Source of the DNA: Lumbricus terrestris
Taxonomy: Eukaryota; Annelida; Clitellata; Crassiclitellata; Lumbricidae
Direction of reading: 5' to 3'
DNA length: 64,000 nt
Assembly: GCA_949752735.1 (NCBI GenBank)
Contig: OX457038.1
Location: 25,858,956 to 25,922,955, forward strand
Each line of letters opens with the position of its first letter. The first letter of the stretch is position 1. Both the position numbers and the translations under genes were made by a program. Shown piece by piece: positions 39,104 to 50,639 of this stretch. The notes under the pieces are model-generated. The model was not told the origin of the DNA. It saw only the letters and a program-made list of their open reading frames with translations, and did not search any database.

Positions 39104-40656
39104 GTTTGATGTTGTGACGGGTGAGGAAGGAAGCAGAGACTGATCAAAAGATCATTGTCTTACTGTAACACCATTATACATCTAACCATGCTTTATTGCA
39201 AGACCTATGCACTCTTCTGCAACTTAACCCACCGTCTATTGACCCTGTGACTCTGTCGCGGGGTGGGGTGGGGGTTGCATCCAATGGTCCGGTGATTTAC
39301 GGACCCCGGGTGGGAGGAATTTGTGGCATTTCATCGTTCAGATGCCTGATCCATGACTTCGAACATCGAAGTAGGCCATTCAGACGGTCGTGTGTAGGCC
39401 CAGTAGGCTACAACGCCCCTCATAATTATTTCGGGTGAAGAACATTGGGTTGCTTACTGTAGCCTGCTGGCCCCATGACACAGGTCAATTTGTTTCCCCA
39501 TTGCCTATCATTTTCCTTAATTACGCTGTAGTTCCATTTTTACTTTTATTACTAAAAAAAGGTTTAAGCGAAACCGTAATATTATTATTATAGTGTCTTC
39601 TTGTTAATGTTTATTTTGTTATATATAATTCGGGCCCTATGCTGCGGGTCCTGTGTGACCCTGGCCGTCGCACAGCCATAAGGCCGACGTCGCTGCCAAT
39701 ACAACCGCAATTTTAACACAATAATTGTTATAGTACTATGGATGGAAAAGTAATGTATGTTGGAAAAGTAATCTGGTTCCTACGTGTCATTCATGATTCT
39801 GGACACTCGGAAGGCCATGAACCCGGTCACAATTATTCTACCACTGGCTTATCTGTGTGAGTACGAGCAAACCGCAGTGGCCTAAACTTACATTGGATCT
39901 GAGTGGCTGGTGATCTTTGAAGTACAGTACAACAGTCGTGGAGTTGACTTTGGTCGTTCCATAAGTCATCTGCTTATCTTAATTATTAATCTGCTGCGTT
40001 TCTGTTTGTTTTAGTCTGTATGTCTAACTACGTCTGTGTATGTCTAACTATGTCTGTGTATGTCTCATCTGTTAATGGCATAATGGAATGGTGCGTGGCT
40101 GATAGTGACACGTGGTCTCAATAGTGCAGCCATGGACCATGGCCCATAATGCTCTGCGGCGGATTTGCTCATGAGTCACGTGCTATAGATGCAAATGCCT
40201 TCAATTTCCGTTAACTGTCCTCCAATTTTGGGGAAAATGCGGGAGAGGCAGAACGGGAATGATGAAAGAGTGTGAGGGGTTGAGGTGCCATGGAGTGGAG
40301 ATAGACAGACAGACAGACAGACAGACAGGTAGAGAGACAGACAGACGTCACGTGGAGTGCAGGATGATTGCAGTGAGGGAGATGCTTCAATGAGTGAGAT
40401 TCGTTACAATTCTGTCACAATAATAAACCGTTTCGACATCTCAACTTCTGGCTACCGGAAGTGTTCTTGTGAAGCCGGTTCCACAGGTCACGGCTACAGG
40501 ATTTGGTCTAGGCCCAGTTGTTGGAGAGATGTAGGCGCCGCCTATTTGGAAAACTTGGCCGGAAACTTCGGACGATTTTCAATTTTAAAACTTCGTTAAC
40601 TTAAGCCACGCGTGTTGTGTGTTTACAATTCTTTCTGGCTCGACCTGAGTCACCCG
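39104..40656. other. intergenic DNA with minor simple repeats
   Basis: Visible items are a repeated GTATGTCTAACTACGTCTGT near 40018-40065 and a CAGACAGA run at about 40301-40345. The 80-codon frames at 39196 and 40357 have no recognisable domain and no clear splice context. Confidence 0.45.
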
Positions 40657-40816
40657 CATGGGCGGAGTTTATCAAGGGCTAGGGGGATAGGCCCCCACAA
40701 GAAGACCCACATTCAATTTTTACCGTGCAAATGGTATCTTTTCCCGGACTTAGTCCTCCCCCGTCCCCGAAGAAGGCTTTAGCCCCTCTAAGAACGGAAA
40801 CCAAACTCCGCCCATG
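40657..40816. mobile_element. MITE family A copy, 160 bp
   Basis: It has perfect inverted ends CATGGGCGGAGTTT and AAACTCCGCCCATG and a perfect 8-bp target duplication, gtcacccg, at 40649-40656 and 40817-40824. The interior matches 3072-3239. Confidence 0.93.
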
Positions 40817-41143
40817 GTCACCCGACCGGCTGCGCATGCGCACACGACATATCGATTCAGCTTATTACTAATTACAGACTATTACACTTCTACTCAGCTG
40901 AACTCAAGCAAGGCATATTAATATTATCATTCGAGTTCTCTGCATTCCTTCCAATCCATCAATATTACTTTAATCCTTTAATCCTAACTAACACTCTTTT
41001 TCTATGAACCATGTTTTTCCGTGTCTACCCTTCTCCTTGCTTTGCCCCCCCCGATGGGCTCCAGAAGCCTCGTCTTCTTTTTAATCTTTTCAGCTTTGAC
41101 TTCATTCATCCTTCAAATCGAAAAAAGCATCCGACATCAAAAT

Positions 41144-41353
41144 CTGTGAGTCAATTCAGTGATACTGTGAGTCAATTCAATGATACTGTGAGTCAATTCA
41201 GTGATACTGTGAGTCAATTCAATGATACTGTGAGTCAATTCAGTGATACTGTGAGTCAATTCAGTGATACTGTGAGTCAATTCAATGATACTGTGAGTCA
41301 ATTCAATGATACTGTGAGTCAATTCAATGATACTGTGAGTCAATTCAATGACA
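41144..41353. repeat. 21-bp tandem array, 10 units
   Basis: The unit TGTGAGTCAATTCARTGATAC repeats ten times in exact register, alternating A and G at one site. Since 21 is a multiple of 3, the plus frame stays open (VSQFSDT/VSQFNDT) and so does the minus frame (IIELTHS/ITELTHS). No splice sites or flanking domain suggest it is translated. Confidence 0.95.
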
Positions 41354-41559
41354 GGCCTACTATGACTTTGTGATTATACGCTGACCGTATGCTATCGGTG
41401 GTAAGATGAGACGGCGAGGGGAGAGGATTGTCCACCCGTTCTCATTTCATCCGAAACTAAGGTATCTGGAAACCTATGGACGTAGGCGGAAGCTTGATCT
41501 AGCGGTTGGGGGTGGGGGGAGGGGACGAACGGAAAGGACAATCGCCGATGCGCGACATT

Positions 41560-41710
41560 TTGGGCGGACGGTTGTCGGTTGAGTCGCCGACCGACGACAC
41601 TTTCCATTTTCATCGACGAAATTTTCTGACGACCTTTTTTAGTCATTTGGCCGAAATTTCTGAAACACATTTACGACGTTTTTAGTCATTTGTTCGAAAC
41701 CTTTAAATCT
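41560..41710. repeat. dispersed GACCTTTTTTAGTCATTT repeat
   Basis: The segment ATTTTCTGACGACCTTTTTT, then AGTCATTTGGCCGAAATTTC and a second TTTTTAGTCATTTG. The same motif pair occurs near 1.75, 11.7, 22.9 and 59.8 kb. Confidence 0.55.
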
Positions 41711-42123
41711 TCTTATGATTTGTTGCCAGTATTAAAATGTCCTGTATCTCCTATGTGAAAATTTACCATGCTTTTATAACGAATATTTCTTAAATATTGG
41801 GGGCATAAGCATGGACGGTTCCCCCACCAGAAACAACCCCTAAATCTCCGCCCATGCCTATGGATAAGGCCTAGAGCCCTAGACCTATTTGGACAAGAAA
41901 CTATATCCGAGCCTCTCAGCGATGCGACCTTGGCTTGAAGCATGCAGCCATTCACCTCATAAGAATTGTTTCATTTCGTATAAAATATGCAGCTGCTCAG
42001 CTGTGCTCATCAGTTGCTCTCTTTGACTGACTCCTCGTACAGCCTCCTGCGAGCCTCCTGCGAGGTGCATGGGGAGATGATATCATAATTTATGTAAAGA
42101 AGCTCTGGATTTTCCAAAGTCTA

Positions 42124-42166
42124 GACGCCATTCAGCGATAGTTTAGCGGCTTTTGCCTTATCTTCC

Positions 42167-42207
<41 letters not shown>

Positions 42208-42223
42208 GTGGTGGTGGTGGTGG

Positions 42224-42254
<31 letters not shown>

Positions 42255-42318
42255 GGTGGTGCTGGTGGTGGTGATCTGTGAACTGTCGACGTCTCACGGT
42301 CCAGTTCCGAGCTGTGAC
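42124..42318 (-). CDS. candidate terminal exon with His and Gln runs (low confidence)
   Basis: On the minus strand a good acceptor (CTGGTTCTGTTTCAG) precedes VTARNWTVRRRQFTD, then a His/Gln-rich run and EDKAKAAKLSLNGV with a stop at about 42121-42123. A second frame gives Pro and Ala runs after GHSSELDRETSTVHR. I recognise no family and see no upstream partner exon. The triplet repeat alone could create both frames. If real, this is a 3' coding exon of an unknown minus-strand gene. Confidence 0.22.
42166..42274. repeat. adjacent CTG and GTG trinucleotide repeats
   Basis: About 13 CTG units (one TTG interruption) run directly into about 15 GTG units with later CTG interruptions. This is a likely hypervariable site. 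Confidence 0.95.
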
Positions 42319-42375
42319 CTGAAACAGAACCAGAGCTATAGGTGACCACAATGACAATTAGATAAGCTACACGAT

Positions 42376-42543
42376 CAGTGGCGTAGGCAAGGAAGGGGTT
42401 TCGGGGGTTAAACCCCCCCCCCCCATTGGCTCCGGAAAAAAGGTTTTTAAGGTTATTTTTCCATTTAAGTAAGAAAAAATAGTAAAAAACAGGGTTTCCG
42501 GCCATAAAACCGCCCCCATCAAAAATTCCTGGCTACGCCACTG
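42376..42543. mobile_element. MITE family B copy, 168 bp
   Basis: The ends are CAGTGGCGTAGGCAAGG and CCTGGCTACGCCACTG. Flanks tacacgat and tacacgac match at 7 of 8 positions. The interior keeps the TTAAACCCCCC tract and is shorter than in 3780-4256. Confidence 0.9.
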
Positions 42544-43053
42544 TACACGACCTTCACTCTGGCTGCATGCGATGTGCAGCGCACATGCTTAGCATGAAAC
42601 CAAGGAAGGAATGTGACGTACTTATATAGTGTGGGTCGAGTGAGGCGATTGAGCAGAGCTCGAGGTGTAATGGAGGAGGGAGTGGTGCGCCTGTCTTGGG
42701 TGGCAAGGTGCAAGAGGTTGGAAAACGGCGACAATCATCTGAGGACATTTTTTATCAGGGCTGACGACAGAAATTCGGGGGGGGGGTTCCTGGGCAGAGC
42801 AGTCACGAGCCCCTAAACTAGATATCTTAAAACTTTATGAGGACAATTTTTAAAATTAAAATAATAAAAATGCAGATATGACTACGATTTTATATTTATA
42901 TATATATATACAGTATGATTTCTTCAGTTGCTAATTTGAACTTTTGAAGGTTATAAACTGATTGTAATTGATTATCTGTAATATCATGTTTACAAAGTAA
43001 CAAAGTCATAAGCCTATAATTTTTTAAAATAAATTTTGTATGTATGTATGTAT

Positions 43054-43272
43054 GTGCACTTATTATAGCGCCCCTTCAAGCTCTCTCTCACTACTCAGAG
43101 GCGCTCCCGACTGCAGAGCGGACACTGCGTCGGAGTTTCACGCCGAAGCGCTGAGCAATTGCGAGTGAAGGACTTGCCCAAGGTCCCTACGCGGCGACGT
43201 GAGGTGGATTCGAACCTCGAACCTTCCGGCTTCAAGGCAACGACGCCACCACTACTCCACCGCGCCCCACAT
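43054..43272 (-). mobile_element. tRNA-derived SINE family A (minus strand)
   Basis: Read on the minus strand: GGGGCGCGGTGGAGTAGTGG (A box), a B box GGTTCGAATCC, a body with AAGTCCTTCACTCGCAATTG and CTCAGCGCTTCGGCG, then TCGGGAGCGCCTCTGAG and AAGGGGCGCTATAATAAG. It ends in a CATACATA tail. It is full length and matches 53098-53314. Confidence 0.88.
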
Positions 43273-45183
43273 AGGGCTATCTATGTATAGGCTATCTATT
43301 ATTAACTACCTGGCCCGGGCGGCCGGGCCCCTAAAAGTCGTCGCGGGGCCTCTGGGCATTTGCCCTCTGCCCCTCCCCCATCTCGGTGGCCCTGGCCTGT
43401 TTATTATCATCTGCGCCATAGTAATCACTCTCGATACACATTGTTAGTTTCCTTCCAAATAATTATATTGGCTTAATTTCAAAAATGCATCTGTGAAATT
43501 ACGCTGAGACATATAGATGCCATGCGAACAGACCAACTTAATCCTTCTTGAACGTCTTCCTTATAGGTACGATTTTAAAGACATGAGCGTAGGCTAATAA
43601 GTGAAAAGAACAGCTGCCCTACATTAATCACATTCTGAAAGAAAGATAATCAGCGGGACTCAGGAAATTATTATTTTTATTTTTTGCCTTTGATGCTACT
43701 CCTGCGTCTTCTGCAATTACACAGAACTTTACAGACCTAATTATTTAAAAAGCAATGGTATATTATGTCTTTATGTTAACCTGGATCTATAAGCTGTTTT
43801 AACAACTATAGCCAGGCCTACTATTTCATAAATAAAATTGGCCAAACTGTCTCAGACAACGTAACACAAAAACAACAACGCATATTCCCTCTTCAAATTT
43901 CGTAATATCTATAGGGTCTAATATACGTAGGCCTATTTTGCAAATAATGCCAAGCTGAATTAAAGCCTAAAGCTTCCATTTCCATTTCCGACGAAATTCA
44001 GAAGATATTTGTAGGACCTAATAATTGATAAATTATGTAAATTTTTCGAATTAGCTCACTAACCTATTTGTAATGAGGATGGTTTATTCAGTTACTTTTA
44101 TTGGCTGCTACTCTCTGTTTTCCACAGCCACTTCCCTTATGAGGGAAAATTATTAATGTAGTCGATTTAACTTTAACTACCATTAGGCCTATAGACTACA
44201 CTTCCAATCCAAATACATACAGTGTAAAGCAACGGGAAACACAGACACAGGTGTGCCATCTAGCGACTGGTTAGGTTGAAATAGTCGATAGGTTTTATTG
44301 CTGACGGTCTGGCGGTGTCAGTCGCTTCCTCTCTTGTTTCAAATTCTGCGTTGCCGCCCTTCTTGTTTGTTCAGAGGAATTTTGGAACAAAGATTTCGAC
44401 ATGATTACAATAATGCAAGTAATTTTCTTTTACAGTAGGGGACTGTGTATTTCTCAATTACAAATTCCATAAAAGGTGATTCAAAATGGGCCTACATAGG
44501 CCTATTCCTAACTCCAAAGTTGACTTTACCAACAACATCAAGAGCAAAACAATAAATTGTCAAGTAGGCCTACAACATTTAATGTAATTAACGTAATTAA
44601 TATCACGTGATCTCAATTAATGTATATGTCTGCCTTTCAATTTCTTTCGATCAGTGTTTATTAATCTAGACGTCTCTGTGGGGAGAGCTCCCCAGGAACG
44701 ACATTCCCCCAGAAAATTAGTTTAAACGCAGTATCTCTATCCCTCCACCGAAAAATTAGACAGCTCCTGTTTACATGTAGGCCTAGACCCTATATGAATT
44801 ATGTAAAGGTTCCCCTTCAGAAGAAGACTTTTTATCGGAAATTTAGACGAAAAAAATAAGAAAAGATCATGAGATTTGTTTGAAAGTATTGGCCTACCGT
44901 TCCGTAGGTTACCACATGTTTGGCCAAAAGACTATAAATAATAAAGGTCGTCTGCGACCGCTTTCAGTTTCTCCACCTCGTAACGCAATACCTCTCGTCG
45001 TCCTCGGTCCCGAAGCCATCTAGCGACTGGTTAGGTGAAGTGCTGCAGTGGCGAAGGCTGCTGTACTTGAGGCTTGGTGAGCGATGCGACTGAGCAAAGG
45101 TGTAAGCCTACGCAGAGCGGCAGAGGAAAGGGTGGTGGTGGTATTACATGTAAGTTGGACGCAAAGTGTCAGAACAATAGTGT
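43273..45183. other. intergenic DNA, AGGCCTA-rich
   Basis: No exon is recognised. A 21-bp direct repeat, GCCATCTAGCGACTGGTTAG(G), occurs near 44255 and again near 45015, roughly 760 bp apart. It may mark the flanks or ends of an unrecognised element. Confidence 0.45.
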
Positions 45184-45191
45184 ATCTGGGA

Positions 45192-45330
45192 GCAACCACG
45201 TCCTAAAAGTTGGGGGACCAAATGAATCACGTCCTAAAAGTTGGGAGACCATCATAATAAAGTTAGGGGGACCACTCAAAAGTTGGGGTGGGACGAGTCC
45301 CGTGGGTCCCATAGGGTGGCTGCGCCTATG
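45192..45330. mobile_element. MITE family C copy, opposite orientation, left terminus deleted
   Basis: It keeps CACGTCCTAAAAGTTGGGGG twice and the intact end GGTGGCTGCGCCTATG. A perfect 8-bp duplication, atctggga (45184-45191 and 45331-45338), flanks it, yet the first seven bases of the left end (CATAGGT type) are missing immediately after the duplication. Confidence 0.9.
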
Positions 45331-45417
45331 ATCTGGGATAAGGGTGGGATGACACGGCTGCTAGGACGGCGATGTCCAAAGGCGGGAAAACGTCGCCAAA
45401 ATGAATCGTCTAAAAGA

Positions 45418-45548
45418 CATCGTAATCGTAATCTCGAGACTTCTACAGCACCCACAAAAGCCAAGTCGCGGGAACCAGCTTATTCACAGGCGCCTAATCA
45501 AAACAAAATCGATAGGCAGCGTGTCAAGTCCGGAGAGTCAGGCAGACA
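45418..45548 (-). mobile_element. LINE family B 3'-end fragment (minus strand)
   Basis: CGTAATCGTAATCTCGAGAC, then CCCACAAAAGCCAAGTCGCG and AACAAAATCGATAGGCAGCG, in the same order as 12.1 and 38.8 kb. It is truncated soon after, with no ORF part left. Confidence 0.75.
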
Positions 45549-46202
45549 TACCATAGCTTATTTAGTTTATTATCATCTGCGCCATAAAAGCCGACTCGAA
45601 ACACATTGGGTGTAGCTATAGGTGAAGCTATAAGTAGGTCTTTATGGCCCATTTGCATCTGACCAGCGCATGATAGGCCTTCTACGCAGGGGTTATTTTA
45701 AGGAATTTTCTCAACTGCACATAAATGACGTATTTTGAGACTGGACATAAGAAAGTCCTTGACCAGGGATTTGTCCCCCAAAGTTGAAGCAGTTTTTGGT
45801 GAGCGCTCGTTAATAAGCTGGTGCTTTGCGCTTGGCCTTCGACTGGAGCTTTAGATTTGAATATTAAGATTTTACGACTTTATAAAAATTCTTATTAAAG
45901 ATCAAAATCAATTGTTATGACAATGTTTGACTCAAAGTTCATCATGGCAAAATTTCCAAATGAATTAACGAATGAAATCAGCTAGACGTTCTTAGACGTT
46001 AGACTTTTCAATATCCTTACACGACTAGAGGTCCCTTAAAAATCCCTTACAGATCCTCTGCTGTTGCTGGAATTGGAAATAGCTCAGAAAGATTGTTAAG
46101 TGCAATAAAGTTAATTGGTCCTATGTACCTGGACACTTCCAAAGTTTCGCTAGTAGGCCTATGCAAGGGTACGTCTAAGTGTTGCTTTTCTGCTCTGAAA
46201 CC

Positions 46203-46709
46203 CTGGGCCGGTATGCACATGACAAGGCATAAGGTTATCTAGGTTTAGACCTGAAACCCGACATAACTAATCCAGACGTATTCGTTGGAATTTATCCGTA
46301 TGCACGAGACTAAATAGCAAGGAACATAACTAATCTACACATTCCTTGCACCCGAAGATGCATGACGCTTGCTCTTCCCCCCAATTCAATAGGTTTTAGC
46401 TGAGCGCGCATGCGTTAAATATATTTATATGCGGTCGTTGCCAGCGTGGGGTAAGCAGATTTAGACCCACAGACGGGCCACAGGGAAATCTCGACGGCTG
46501 CCTATTGTTCACACTGTCCAGCCAAAGTCGGCTGTCTGTTGTTCACAATGGGAATAGCCGGTTAACTCCTACCTCTGAGTTGGAATAACATTATACCTAG
46601 TATAGCTCGCTAAGCTCGAGCCACGCATACGGAATTAACCCACTACTCCCGCATAGACGATATTTAAGCATGATATAAGAGTTATGCCCTCTTGTGCATA
46701 CCGGCCCTG
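46203..46709. mobile_element. 507-bp element with 28-bp terminal inverted repeats
   Basis: The left end CTGGGCCGGTATGCACATGA, then CAAGGCATAA, faces the right end TTATGCCCTC, TTGTGCATACCGGCCCTG. The interior has ATAACTAATC segments twice and two TTGTTCACA..TG segments. I found no convincing target duplication, so the superfamily is open. Confidence 0.75.
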
Positions 46710-47254
46710 GTCATTAAGATCAACATGATATTGTTTTGCTAACGCTAAAGCTAGCAGACAAGATGAGCTATTTCCCCAAGAAATAAAATCTTTGAGCTAA
46801 TTTCAAATTTTGTATAAAATATAACCCACTAACTGCAAAATCCAATGTAAGACCGATAAATATCATTAGCAAACCTCCCAAATGGTCATTATTGATCGAT
46901 ATACTGACACCCACATCAACACGAATATGTACTGTTTAGGCTAATAGCAGTTTTAACCAAGAGCCGCGTCGCCGATCTACATGTAAATGATATTTTACCA
47001 CACCATGACTTGGCTTAGGGTACGACTGCTGGAAATTTATATGCTACAAGCTCTGGTGTCATTCATTCATGAGAACCAGAATGTGTGTGTGAACATAGCC
47101 GCAGACTTGGTCCTAGGTTTGGGGAAACGAACGAGCGACCGAAGGACAACAATTTCCAATGCACGAGCACCTAGCTGGGTAGGGGTTTTGGAAGGTGATG
47201 TACCAATTCCATTTTCGAATTTTGTTCAATTTCCACACTGCACTGTCTAAGTTG

Positions 47255-47850
47255 TAATTTAGCGAGGTTGCTCATCATTTCAGTGCTGATAGTCATGGTT
47301 TAGGACTTTAATAAGTGTCCCGTCCCATTGTTTAAATATTTTTTATAATTTTATAATGGAAACTTTTAGACTGTGATCTTAAAAAAATTGCTCACAAATT
47401 TCACGCCAAAAGGCATGGTTTGAGACTACAATTTATGCCCCTACCCATTGTTTACATTTCTGAATTTCCACACTGTAACTGTCATCTGAACAAAATTGCT
47501 CTTTTTATATGCTGACAGCTATGGTTTTATTTTAGAGTTTAGAGAGTCTCCTCCTTATTGTTTAATTTTTTCATTTGCACGCTGTTAATCTGGCACTTAA
47601 AGCTGTCATTTGAAAAAATTACTCATAATTTTATTTTCTCGTCCATTGTTTGAAGAAAGTCATTTGCCCACTGTTGTAATAGCATTTTAGGCTGTTACCT
47701 TGACAAATTCAATCATAATTTGGTGCTCAGAAACGTGGTTTAAGACTTGAATAATTCCCCATACCTGTATCTTAATTTTTTTTAAATTTACACAACGTAA
47801 TGGTGGCAGTTTAGGCTGTCACATGTATCAAAATTGATAATTATGGACAA
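47255..47850. repeat. degenerate tandem array, about 5 units of 110-125 bp
   Basis: Each unit carries ATGGTTTRAGACTxxAATxx, then CCCATTGTTTA, then TTTCCACACTGTAA and CAAAATTGCTC. The ATTTCCACAxTG..ATGGCAG..TTTTAGGxTGTC..AACAAAATxGCT order is the same as in the 86-bp array at 1-733, so the two arrays look related by descent. Confidence 0.7.
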
Positions 47851-48433
47851 GCAGTGGATAACACCGTAGAAATCTATAATAATGCTTGTGATAATATTTC
47901 TGAAATATTTGGGGGGATATAAGATATAAGCACCTCCGTCATCACCACAAGTTCCGGGTTCCGTTCCTCGACCCTATCCCATCTAAGTCTACACCCCTGT
48001 GCGAGAGGCTAGTTCAATAACATAGGCCTACGTGTATCTTTCAGATTCTGAGGATAGTGATTTTTGGATGGGATCACATAAACTCAAAAAGGGTGCGTGT
48101 AATATGGGGATATATGGAGAATTTGGAAGAATATTTGAGTATGCATTGACCTACAATCCTACATCATGTACTATGTATGTAGCCTATTGGATAGCCTGTG
48201 TGGCTGAAAGGCTAGCTCAGTCTGGATGTCTGCCTGATTAATTCTTTTTTTTCCATCGCCTGTCTCCAGTTAGATACTTGGGTTGTTATATTATAGTAGA
48301 CTATTTTGCTTTAGGCCCTATGCTTCTGACTGTCTACGTTCTTTCCTGCTTCAGCTTGTCAGTGTAAGCGGCAAAAGCAGGAGAAAGTAGACTACGATGG
48401 CCAAGAAGTTGTCATTATGGTATGAAGGATAAG

Positions 48434-49440
48434 GTGCGCTGACAAAACGGCGCAGGACAAAACGGCGCCGACATAACGGCGCCGACAAAACGGCGCCGAC
48501 AAAACGGCGCGGTAACAAAACGGCGCGGTAACAAAACGGCGCCGACATAACGGCGCAAACTGGACTAAAAAAAACCCAATGTTTTTTAGTTGTTTAATAG
48601 CAGAAGCAGCAAAAATATATTCTAAATATCAATCCGACTTCCATTTAAATTATTATTATTTTTCATCAATCCAGCTCCAATTTAAGCCAGAACATTTTCT
48701 TCAATCAAGTTTCCATTTAAGCCAGAATATTTTCTTCAATCCAGCTTCCATTTAAGCCAGAATATTTTCTTCAATCCAGCTTCCATTTAAGCCAGAATAT
48801 TTTCTTCACTCCGGCTTCCATTTAAGCCAGAATATTTTCTTCAATCCAACTTCCATTTAAGCAAGAATATTTTCTTCAATCCAGCTTCCATTTAAGCCAG
48901 AATATTTTCTTCACTCCGGCTTCCATTTAAGCAAGACTACTTTCTTCAATCCAGCTTCCAGTTAAGCAAGACTATTTTCTTCAATCCAGCTTCCATTTAA
49001 GCAAGAATATTTTTTTCAATCTAGCTTCCATTTAAGCAAGACTGTTTTCATTCATCCAGCTTCCATTTAAGCAAGATTATTTTCTTCAATCCAGCTTCAA
49101 TTTAAGCTATTTTTTCATCAATCCAGATTCTATTTAAGGAAAAATGATTTACGTATCAATCCGACTTCTATTTTAAACGCATAGATGTATGCTGAATTGG
49201 GTGTGCCCCTAGTTGCCGGAATCCGGAATGATATCTCATAATCTTGAATTCGTAGTGAGTTTGCTCTTGAATAAACAAACAATCACTATAGACGAGTATC
49301 ATAGTCTTTCTACTGCGCCGTATTGTCGGCGCCGTTTTGTCGGGGTACTTTGAATTGCGCCGTTCTGTCTGCGCCGTTTTGTCGGCGCCGTTATGTCGGC
49401 GCCGTTTTGTCCTGCGCCGTTTTGTTACGGCGCCCCCGGC
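48434..49440. mobile_element. foldback element with GGCGCC-type terminal arrays
   Basis: The left terminal array (48440-48558) repeats GACAAAACGGCGCC and GACATAACGGCGCC. The right array (49317-49440) is its inverse, GGCGCCGTTTTGTC. Between them is a long array (48610-49170, about 18 units of about 31 bp) of TTCTTCAATCCAGCTTCCAT followed by TTAAGCMAGAATATT. The interior repeat is the one found in the 23.8 and 25.2 kb elements, but the terminal motif differs. No protein is encoded. Confidence 0.88.
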
Positions 49441-49774
49441 CTTTACAGCTTTATCAGGATATCAACCTACAGCAGGACTTGAATCTGCATCCGCCCATAC
49501 ATTTTAGCCTACTGCAAATTCTTCTGTCTGCAGCCTATATGTGTGATTTTTAGCAGAACCTTGTCTTCTATTAGGCTACATCACCCATTTCCCCGCTCTT
49601 ACTTTATGCACACGGGTGACCTTCGCCGTATCGGTCTAATGCTTGACTTGAAAACTGCATGTAATCACCATATATATTATAGCTCACGCCAAATTTCAAC
49701 AGGCCTGCTCTTTTCCTGAACATAAATATCACCCCAATAAACCGCCTCAAAGATGTTCACTTTGGGCTGTTACT

Positions 49775-49930
49775 ATCATGTTTGTGTCCAACTTTTTACC
49801 ACTAACTTCTCGTCGGTTCACGCAAATAGGCAAAAAGTAACTGCACAAGATCTGATTTTCAACTGCACAAATCTCTTTCCCAACTACACACTTTGTGTCC
49901 AGCTGCACGTTAAAATAACCCCTGCTTCTA
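49775..49930. repeat. AACTGCAC-rich dispersed repeat with TTAAAATAACCCCTGC end
   Basis: GTAACTGCACAAGATCTGAT, TTCAACTGCACAAATCTC, then CCAGCTGCACGTTAAAATAA. The end faces the GCAGGGGTTATTTTAA at 45.69 kb in inverse orientation, suggesting terminal repeats of one family. Confidence 0.6.
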
Positions 49931-50337
49931 CGCCTGCATGGTATTTAGATGCAACGATTAGGCCTATACAGATTTGAAATAGACGATAAGAGGAACAGAT
50001 GATTAGGCCATAATAAACATACATGCTCAGCTAAATATAAATAATATCGTTTAATAAAGTTACTTTTAAGCAGTTTAAGTTGACGATATTTTTATATCGT
50101 ATTCTTCGATACATCACAACCTACTCATACGTATTCTCACGAAGAGAAACTGTTAGGCGAAGGTATGTAGCCTAGAGTGCCCGATTAACTGTGATTTCTG
50201 GAGGAGCCTCCAGTCTGCTGGAACAATCAGCTCCTCGGCTGCATATTTCTTCCCACATAATTATTTGCCGTCTCTTTAGCCTTATCAGAGCAGTAGACTG
50301 CCAGTAGTCTATCATGTTGGATAGTGTGTGCAAAAAT

Positions 50338-50490
50338 CCAGTGTGAGAATTGTGGGAAAATAACTGTGGGGTTGGAGTCGTTTGACTATGATCTACGTGG
50401 AGTTGGGGTGTGAAAAGCAGACTTTACTATAAGGCCATAAGAAAGACTGGGGGTTGAACCCCTCAACGGCTCCCGGCAATTCTCACCCGG
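50338..50490. mobile_element. MITE family I (GTGAGAATTG ends)
   Basis: Ends CCAGTGTGAGAATTG and CAATTCTCACCCGG are inverted around AAAATAACTG and GTTGAACCCCT segments. A related copy lies at about 56060-56183. No clear target duplication was seen. Confidence 0.6.
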
Positions 50491-50639
50491 CATCAAAAAA
50501 ACGAACGCATACCTGCACGGCTTTCTGTGTATTAACCCTCTGTCTTCTTCGACAGGTGACGCCACCGTAGGCGGTCGGTGTGCTTTAAACGAAGGCGGGG
50601 CTAAGACCTCCGGACGCCAACCAATAGAAACATTCGCTG

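Noticed and set aside
48610..49170. Regular repeats of about 31 bp that superficially resemble a CRISPR array
   Set aside because: The units abut with no unique spacers and sit inside a eukaryotic foldback element.
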